A stretch of DNA of 64,000 nucleotides from Cryptomeria japonica (Eukaryota; Streptophyta; Pinopsida; Cupressales; Cupressaceae): positions 212,529,744 to 212,593,743 of the forward strand of contig NC_081411.1 of assembly GCF_030272615.1 (NCBI RefSeq), read 5' to 3'. Below the pieces are notes generated by a model that made no database searches, was not told the DNA's origin, and saw only the letters and a list, made by a program, of their open reading frames with translations. Every line of letters starts with the position of its first letter. Position 1 is the stretch's first letter. Position numbers and translations under genes: made by a program. Below are positions 56,632-64,000 of the stretch, piece after piece.

Positions 56632-57808
56632 TGTAGTGTCATAAAATTGCAACCCTAGCAATTTATGACTACATTAGGGTCCTCATGTGTGCAAACTCGA
56701 ATCCTCTAGCTCGATCAAAGACCGGAGAGTTCTTGGCTTGCAAAAACAACTTCTTCCTTGGCCTCTGCATCACCCCAACTGCATTCTTCCCTAGAGAAAG
56801 GGGTAGGATAGCGGTGTGGCACCCCTGTCCCTGCCCTATTTTAGGATAGGACCCTTCTTAGAGCATGTCTTGTGGGTTGTGCCTCGGGCGGGAAACCTCC
56901 CCGATGTCGGCCCATGATGAAATTCAAATCCACCAAACATATATTTAAGGGGAATCCGTCCTCTCATTTGCATAAGTTAAATAGGTTGGATGAGTGGGAA
57001 ATTCACAAGTGATCAAGCATTCAAGATCATTCAAGCATTCTTTTCCAACATTGAGCATTCTTAAGTCTCCATTCAAGGCTAGGTGTTGCATTCAAGTCAA
57101 GGATCCAACCATTGAAGAGGAGATTGATTTCAACATACAATTCCACACAAGAATTTCTATCAATATTGCTACTACAACCTACCTTGAGGTGATTTACAAT
57201 TCAGTCTTTCATTTACATATACTTGCAAGTACTTTATTTCATTACTTGGTTAATTCCAAAACTGGAGTTTGACCTAAAGGCAAACCCCCAATCCCAACCC
57301 CTTTTCCTCTCTTTTCTGTGTGTAGGTTGCAAGTGCGCAACTGTACTTTCGAATTCAAGCTTCATTTGTAGAGGCGGAAAAACCCTTTTCGTTTCATGGA
57401 TTTTTCAGAGGACCGTGTACATTCCTGCCACGACCTAGACAAATTTTCATCAAATTTGTAGGGCGACTTTGTTTCAACATTTTACTGCCAAATCCAGGTG
57501 CACAACTTCATCCCATATTCTGATCTCAAGTTATAATCGATTATTTGTCACTTTTGGACTACATAATCTAATCAATTCCTTTCCAAATCAAACAAAGGAA
57601 GAAGGGATCATCCTAACATTCTTAATTCATTCAGAATTCAATCTATCATCTTTGTGTGGAGATTGAATATAGTGAATTATCCCTTATCTTCCTAATGTAA
57701 TGGTCAAAAGTGCTTGAAGGATAATCAATAATGAAACTCTCATCTCTCTTTGAGGGAAAGGGTTAGTTTTCCTCTTGATCTTTCACTCATAATTTTCCCA
57801 CCATTACA
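56632..57808 (+). repeat. 3' LTR of P1
   Basis: The 1,177-bp LTR starts TGTAGTGTCATAAAATTG and ends ACCATTACA. It is uninterrupted, so it shows where Q entered the 5' LTR (after GAATTCAATC near 57640). It is visibly more diverged from its 5' partner than the P2 pair is. Confidence 0.92.
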
Positions 57809-57813
57809 TAGGA

Positions 57814-58259
57814 AGTTAGGAAAACTTTAGGGGAAGAGTATATCAAGAATGAAGATAGGACCAGGGCTAACTCGGATATAGCAACCATGTTTCTAGCAGT
57901 GGCCATGCAATTCGAGCATGACAGAGAGGTGAAGAAAAAATTGCATCATAATGTTTTCAAGAAGGACCTTTTGGGAGAATTGGATAGGGTGGTAGTCAAT
58001 GTGACAGATGTTCTTATCATGCCAAAGCCAAAGCATTTTGATAAACTTATGTGGAAAAATAAACCTGTGCTTAGATTTCCAATTTTGGAGGTGGAAGATG
58101 ATGATGTTTTTGCTACAAGAAGGTCGATCATGCAATGCAATCTCAACTTCTGCATATCAAACGACCAGTTTGCAAGAAATAGTTCGCCAACTACCTGTTA
58201 AAGAAGAATGGGTTAAAGCTGTGTTAGGCAACCAGTTTCATTATATTTCTAGGGCTTGA
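57814..58259 (+). pseudogene. Unidentified host-derived open stretch right of P1
   Basis: From P1's edge one frame is open to about 58120 (57887 ATG; segments FLAVAMQFEHDREVKKKL, VLIMPKPKHFDKLMW and PILEVEDDDVFATRR). The likely continuation is one frame over and ends TGA or TAG near 58259 after VKEEWVKAVLGNQFHYIS. It has codon-like composition unlike the AT-rich flanks. I do not recognise the family. Together with 24252-24409 it may be one exon of a dead gene or an old mobile element split by P1; joining needs a 1-base frame change. Confidence 0.4.
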
Positions 58260-58655
58260 GTTAGGTCTTCTTAGTGACTAGATATGGTATTTTGTTACAT
58301 GTAGGAATCTAAATTAGAATTAATGGACTAAATCCTCTTTATTTTTTGAATGGTTTACTTAGGGCAAACTCATTTTATTAGCCCTTAATCAAATTTTGAA
58401 GTCAAAACCCATTATAGTGTTTTTTTGCTATATGATTAAGACATGATATGTTTCTATTTTAATGGTCGATATATAAGATATTATTATGCTAAGCTGACCT
58501 AGTTCTTGTATATTAATCTTTGAAGAAGGAAAGAAAATATATATTTCCTAAAAAAAATTGGTGGTTAGAATCTTTCTTTGGTATATCTATTTTATTTCCC
58601 TTCCTAGCCCTGTCTTCTGTGTGGTAGCTTAGCTACTTATTTTTTCTTTTTCATG
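58260..58655. other. Unannotated sequence between the open stretch and solo LTR P3
   Basis: AT-rich with no coding frame or repeat that I recognise. It may be the 3' flank of the open stretch. Confidence 0.4.
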
Positions 58656-58660
58656 GTTAC

Positions 58661-59904
58661 CGTAGTGTCATAAAATTGTGACCCCTGCAATTTTAACCAC
58701 ATTTTGGGTCCTCACCTTGGCGACGACATCTTCTTCCCTAATCGGGACCTATTTATATATTTCTAACCCTTCTCCCTTCCTCCTTCATGTCTTGTATTTT
58801 CTCTAGACCTTATTCGGACCCCGAAATAGGGCAGGACAGTGGCGCGACACCCTTGTCCCCCCTAGGATAGGGGTGTGGCACCATTTTCCCCCCAAGGATA
58901 GTGGTGTGGTACCCCTATCCCCACCTCCTAGGGTGGTCCTATGTGTGGGTTGCCCGATCTCTTATGCACTTCTTGTCTTCGGGGTTTGTTATTCCTCTTT
59001 GTGGGCCTTTGACGGTTGAAAGTTAATCCTTGAGGAATGTATAAAAGAGAATTAAATACCCTCATTCAAGGATGGTTGGATAGCACATAGACGAATAATA
59101 GAGGATAAGAGATCGAGAGCATAAGGAGAAAATACAAGATTTCAAGGTCATCATCAAGAATTCAAGTCTTCTTCATTCACCCATTGGAGCAAAATTACAA
59201 CATTCATTTGCAATCATGTGTGTGTGTTAGGGTTTTGTCATGTTACATGCCATTTCATACAACATTTGTGATTACATTCAAGAAGCAAAGCAATCATAAT
59301 CAACAAGTTGCAGATCTACAAGGTATCCATTTCCATTGTTTACATTCAAGCATTTGCAATTACTTTCTTTCTAGGTTGATTCCTCAACTGGGCTTTGACT
59401 AAGCCAAACCCCTATCCACAACCCCCTTTTCTTCTCTTTCTATGTGTAGGTTGCAGGTTCTTAGCTGTAATTGCAGGTTTGGGCTTCATTTGCAGAGACA
59501 GAAGAACCCGTTTCATTCCGCGGATTTTTTGGTGGACCATGTAAATTCCCAAAATGGTCTCGACGACTTTTCTCCAAATTTGTAGGGCTGATCCGTGTTA
59601 GTTTAACTAGCTCAGATCCGAAGTTACAACACGATCCCGAACTAGTAGCACCTCATTTCACTCATTTCCTCTCTCTTTTCCACATAGTCAATATGTCAAC
59701 TTTCTTATTTATAAAAGAGGGTAAATCAAACTTCAACCACTTGCAATCCACTCATAATTCACATCTTTGTTTCCCTTAGATTTGGATCTAGTGAATTCAA
59801 CCCCTCTTTTGAATGTAAAGTTCTTCCCAAGTGAAAATCATCCTAGTGGCTTCCTTTCTCTCTCCTAGGTGGGGAGTCACTAGGATCCAATTTTCCACTT
59901 TACA
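58661..59904 (+). mobile_element. Solo P-type LTR (P3)
   Basis: The 1,244 bp start CGTAGTGTCATAAAATTG (first base changed from T) and end CACTTTACA. A perfect duplication GTTAC flanks it (58656-58660 and 59905-59909). It shares the GC-rich U3 units (58850-58920), the hairpin region GGACCATG...ATGGTCT (about 59533-59560) and the closing part with P1 and P2. No internal region remains. Confidence 0.9.
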
Positions 59905-59909
59905 GTTAC

Positions 59910-61640
59910 AAATATAGATGTACACATATTTAATTTTATAGTTTTGGTTACTTTTCGATATATATATATATATATCCCTTTTATCCTCTGTTTGTTTTCA
60001 ATTTTCCTATCTATTTATTCTGCCTCCGAAAATTCTGTAGTTCCTTCCTTTATTAGTATGGCTTATCCCTCCGTTACTCTAGATTAGCTCTTCTGGTTTC
60101 TCTCATTCAAATGGCTTGTTAATAAAATTGGACTTCGGTCATTCATTCCTAGCAGTCTCCATTCAGAATATTACCGATACTTCGCTATTTTTTCCCTTTC
60201 CTCTCAACTACACATGACTAACTACTTTGTCTATGAAAATCTAATTAATCTTAAATTTGTTCAGCTTTATTCCGAGCGTCTATCTCCAAGTTTTCTTTTG
60301 ATAGAACTTAGCTAAGATAGTTAGGATTTCAGTAGAATGGTAAGGCTTGGTATTTTATGATAGGCACTCAGATTATTTTGGATTTATCTTTGATCTTCTC
60401 TTTAGGTTTTCTTAAGTTTGGGCTCTACTGGATATTGATTTATTATGGTATGGCATGCTAACTGTGTGTGGTGAACTATAGTTTGGTGTGCAATTCTGTT
60501 TGTGCAGGTTGCTGGCTCATATCCGTCTTTGGAGGCTATGTCTCTGTTTTGGCAAAGTCTTCTACACCCTTCTCCAAGTAGATTCGATTTAATTAATGCA
60601 ATCTCTCAAAATGTATATTTCATTCTAGGCAATTGCCACTATATATAATTGACTGTTTAAATCCAGGAATAAATTTCCTTGGGCAAGACTAAAGATTTTC
60701 TTCACCCAATTCCTTCCTACTAGTCTCACACTGAATCGGGTTGTAAAAATGTAAATTTTTTATTTTTATTAATAAAATTATTCGATCATTGGCCCATTAT
60801 ATATATAAAAAAAAGGGTAACAAAAGTTATGCACATTGAAAATTGTTAGGTTTCAATTTTCTAAAATGATTCATATCTTTATATTAGAGTCCAAAATAAT
60901 AATTAAAAACTATTAGAATTGATATAATTAATAATTATTTATCGTTAAAAACTTTATTATTGTAGAAAAATTATATTTAATTATTCTATTTTAATTTATA
61001 TAATAAATAAAATCTCAACCTTTCTCTCTTTCTCATTGTTTATATTTCTCCCCCTTGCTCTCTTTTGTTATCCCTAATTAGCTTAGGTTAAGGTAGTTTT
61101 AGAGATCAACTTGGATTAGAGTTAGTGTTATTTAAGTTTGATTTAATTATAATAAATTATAATATTGTAACAAATATATATAGAGAATTAAAAAAGAATC
61201 TTAAAAATGTTAAAAATTTAAATGCTTTAAGAAATATTTTACAATAATGTAAATATATAAAGAAATTTAATAATATGTATCACTTGTTAATTGTTAATTG
61301 TAGTTAGGGTTAATATTAAGGTTTAGTTAAAATTAAGGTTTCCATTCTTAAGATAAAATTTAGGTCTAGGTTGGGGTTAGTATTAGGGTTCAATTATGGT
61401 TAGAGTTAGTGTTAAGATTCAAGTACAAGATTAGCATTCTATGATAAATGTTGGGGTTAGGGTTACAATTAAATTAGGATTAGTGTTAGGCTTAATTAGG
61501 ATTGGAGTTGGTATTGATAAGATTTAAATTTAGTTTAGATAGGATTATGTCTCAATTAATACCAAGTTTAGGGTTAATTTGTTAGAACTAATGGGTGTTA
61601 TGTTAGAGTTAAATGTTTCCTTATATTGCTTGAAGCTTTG
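59910..61640. other. AT-rich sequence between P3 and the LINE
   Basis: No credible gene. At 60740-60820 TTTTTATTAATAAAATTATT followed by an A-run (60808-60815) resembles the 3' tail of a plant LINE, but no LINE coding sequence precedes it. At about 61080-61600 the text GGTTAG(N)GTTA recurs many times with drift. A short (TA)n run lies at 59958-59974. Confidence 0.45.
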
Positions 61641-61673
61641 GATGATCTTAGCTAGCAAGAGGTAAATCTGGGA

Positions 61674-62066
61674 ATGCTTGTTTTGGATCAAAGTGTGGTG
61701 GGATTAGTTCCTAATAGTACAAAATTGGATACTACCCAGGCACAACAAGAGGTTGGGAGTCAACAATTGGATACAGATCAACAACTAGTGGCTCAGGAGG
61801 GACCCATTTCTGGTAATGAAGCAAAGATGGTTGTTGGTGAAGTTTCTCTTGTAGCACATAATTTGGGCTATGATGGGGTTAAAGGTAATAAGAGTTTTTT
61901 GCATCTTGGCCTTCTTCAAAAGGACATCAAAAAAGGACTAGTGGAGAAGATATCGAAGGATGGCAAAAAGAAGGAATTAGATAAGATAAAATTGATGGGG
62001 GAGAATTTGGTGGAGTCGCAGTTAGTAAAGATTCTAGATTCTCATTTTTCTAATCCTCCAAAATGA
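61674..62066 (+). pseudogene. C-terminal part of LINE ORF1
   Basis: An open frame of 130 codons with a Gln-rich start and a Lys-rich end (EKISKDGKKKELDKIKLMG). I see no RRM or zinc knuckle, which would lie further upstream in a full ORF1. Its stop TGA overlaps the ATG of ORF2 (ATGA at 62063-62066), which fits translation of ORF2 by restart. Confidence 0.55.
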
Positions 62067-64000
62067 TTGTTCTATCATGGAATGTTAGGGGATTGAATAG
62101 TGGCCCTAGACAAAAATATGTTCGGGAGTTGATAAGGAGTCATTCACCTGATATCATTTTCCTACAGGAAACTAAATTATCTATTTAGAGTATGTTTGGT
62201 TTGGTGCCAAAGTTGTGGGGGAGAGGCGAATGCGAGTGTATTGGGGAACATGGCTCCTATGGAGGTGTGGCTTGCCTTTGGATCCCCCTAAGGATTCAGC
62301 CTATATGGTGGGTTTCTTCCAAATCATCCTTATCTGGGATTGCTTCTAGTCTTGAGACTGAGGAATACATCTTTCTTTCTAATGTTTATGCCCCTTCTGA
62401 TCTTCATGGTAAGAAGAAGTTGTGGTCTCATATTAATTTTGTGCATAGGTTATTTCCTTTCCATCTGTGGATTATGATAGGTAATTTCAATGCTATCTTA
62501 GTGTTGTGTGAGAAGAAGGGTGGTGCTATGCGGTTGGAGCCTTCTTCCATCCTTCTTCGGGATAGTATATTAGACTTGAATCTTGTTGAGATCATGACTA
62601 GTAATGGTTTATTTACTTGGAATAACAAAAGAATAGGGGGGATTGGATTATAGAGAGACTGGATCGCTTCCTAGTTTCTGGTTTTTGGGTTGGTGGGGGT
62701 GGTCCACATGCTTTGAGATCCTAGATTGGAGAGGATCGAACCACTGGCCCATTAAATTAGTGTCTTCTACTACTCATGTGACTCGTGCTCCTTCATTCAA
62801 AATTAAGCTTATGTGGTTGCGTGATTCTTCTTTGTAGGAACTTGTTGCAGAGTGGTGGAGAAAAGGGAGGCCAACCTATGGCACTGCTATGTAAACTTTT
62901 TCTAAACAACTACAATTTGTTAAGTTTAAGCTTAAATAGTGGAATCATCAGTGCTTTGGCAATATTTTCATGCTAAGGATGCTGCTCAACTAGAGTTAGA
63001 TGACATTACAAGAGAGATAAGAGAGCATGGATTGTCAGAAGCCCTGCTTAGAAGGGAGGACATGACAGTTAAGGATCTAGAGGAGTGGTAGCTTAGGGAT
63101 GAGATCTATTGGAAATAGAGAGCTCAGATTGATTGGATTCAAGAAGGAGATAAGAATACTACATTCTTCTTCAATTCGGTGAAGACAAGAAGACATGGTA
63201 ATGCCATCCCTATTCTTGTTAATGATAGAGATGAGAAGTGCTTATCTTTGTAGGAGATTTATAGGGAGTCTATGAAGTACTTTCAATCCTTATTTAGTGA
63301 GGATTCTAAGGGGGAGTCTGAAGAGGAAGCTCAGGTTCTTGCATGTATTCCTTCTTTAGTTACTCGGGAGATGATTGAGCATCTTATGGGTCTTATTTTG
63401 TTGGACGAACTTGAGAGGATTGTTTTCCTTATGAAGGGGAAATCTTCTGGATCAGATGGGTTTTCGATTGAATTCTATCAAAAATTTTGGGATATTATCA
63501 AATTGGATTTATTGGAGGTGGTCCAAGAGTCCCAGAGGAATAAATAGATGCTTCGGGCCTTGAACGCGACTTTCATTTCTCTCATCCCCAAGTGTGATGG
63601 GGTTGATCAATTAAGTCAATTCCACCCTATATCTCTATGTAATGTGATTTACAAGATAATCTCTAAGCTGATAGCAAAAAGGATGAAGAAATGGCTTGGG
63701 GGTCTCATTTCTAAGGAACAAAGTGGTTTTATAGAGGGTCGTCAAATCTTGGATGGAGTGGTCATTTCTATTGAGACCATTCACTCTATGGATACTTCTA
63801 AAGAAAAAAATATGTTTATCAAGCTGGACATGGTAAAGGATTATGATAGAGTCTGATGGTCCTTCCTTCAAAACATCCTTAGGGCCTTTGGTTTTGTTGC
63901 TGAATGGATCCATGGGTGATGAGTTGTGTTTCATCTAGCTTGTTCTCTGTGATAATCAATGGAGATTTTACTGAGTTGTTTGGTGCTTCTAGGGGTCTTC
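62063..64000 (+). pseudogene. LINE ORF2 (endonuclease and reverse transcriptase), broken
   Basis: ATG 62063 opens an AP-type endonuclease: IVLSWNVRGLN, IIFLQETKL, SNVYAPSD. The usual GDFN metal-site segment reads GNFN (about 62480) and the SDHWP segment reads SNHWP (about 62735). RT begins near 63420 with KSSGSDGFSIEFYQKFW, then FHPISLCNVIYKIISKLIAKRM, SGFIEGRQILDG and FIKLDMVKDYDRV (about 63815-63855). The second catalytic block (the ADD segment) is outside the window. Stops include 62186, 62650, 62836, 62892, 63090, 63116, 63251, 63545 and 63854; frameshifts lie near 62640 and 62960. Most stops again fit C-to-T change of CGA, CAG or TGG codons. Confidence 0.88.

Larger units (their letters stand above)
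24410..57808 (+). mobile_element. Element P1: non-autonomous gag-only LTR element, enlarged by nested insertions
   Basis: The LTRs are 24410-27036 and 56632-57808. The flanks TAGGG (24405-24409) and TAGGA (57809-57813) form a target duplication with one mismatch. Without the insertions (Q solo LTR, R with its contents, U) P1 is about 7.8 kb, the size of P2. It encodes gag plus a protease-like region and no RT or integrase. The same layout in P2 shows this is a family trait and not damage, as in TR-GAG elements. Confidence 0.9.
61640..64000 (+). mobile_element. L1-type LINE, 5'-truncated, running off the window
   Basis: The order is end of ORF1, endonuclease, RT, as in plant L1 elements. Only about 130 codons of ORF1 remain, so the copy is probably 5'-truncated; its exact left end is not clear. 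Many stops and shifts show it is inactive. The 3' end is outside the window. Confidence 0.88.

Noticed and set aside
60740-60820. TATTAATAAAATTATT plus A-run as the 3' tail of a second LINE
   Set aside because: No LINE coding sequence or clear target duplication goes with it, so it is only mentioned in the region entry.
61080-61600. Recurring GGTTAG(N)GTTA read as an interstitial telomere repeat
   Set aside because: The units do not stand in tandem and rarely match the plant telomere TTTAGGG; the text looks like drifted AT-rich low-complexity sequence.

Overview
This is nuclear DNA of a seed plant with a large, repeat-rich genome. A gymnosperm is possible, but that is a weak guess because no host gene can be named. 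Nearly all of the 64 kb is LTR retrotransposons of several families inserted into one another, plus a plant L1-type LINE at the right end. I see no rRNA, tRNA, CRISPR or organelle sequence. The element names used here (T, Q, P, R, C, S, U) are mine.

Left part, 1-17155: element T, a Tat-branch Ty3/gypsy retrotransposon missing only most of its 5' LTR. It has a tRNA-Lys-type primer site, a 2.8 kb leader with a motif TAGCGC repeated every 21 nt, a small ORF1 before gag, and a 7.5 kb gag-pol frame with seven stop codons and no frameshift. It also has an antisense gene for a plant mobile domain (PMD) protein with its own TATA box and its own TAGCGC-rich leader. T sits in a fragment of a P-type LTR (17156-17260). 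That fragment is followed by element Q (17261-about 23137): 5' LTR, tRNA-Trp-type primer site, leader with a 20-nt form of the same motif, a homologous ORF1, and gag. Q is cut off inside an AT/AC microsatellite (23142-23876).

Middle part, 24410-57808: one insertion, P1, in unidentified host sequence, enlarged by later insertions. P1's 5' LTR holds a solo Q LTR (25483-26866). Its ORF holds a chromovirus R (31092-54589). R's pol holds a minus-strand solo LTR S (36962-38114), and R's 3' LTR holds a Ty1/copia element C (38630-53198). C's gag holds P2 (39773-47648), a complete member of the same family as P1. P1's 3' part holds another minus-strand solo LTR U (55436-56214). Target-site duplications support every level, so the order host, P1, R, C, P2 is secure. 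P elements encode gag and a protease-like region only, with no RT or integrase, so they are non-autonomous (TR-GAG-like). They share a primer site with Q, which suggests a Q-like helper.

Right part: a short open host-derived stretch (57814-58259), another solo P-type LTR (58661-59904), AT-rich sequence, and a decayed L1-type LINE running off the window (from about 61640).

The most unusual points are T's two opposed transcription units whose leaders carry the same periodic motif, the conserved ORF1 upstream of gag in T and Q, the covarying hairpin repeated in P LTRs and leaders, and the identical Q-LTR junction at two places, which points to a local duplication.
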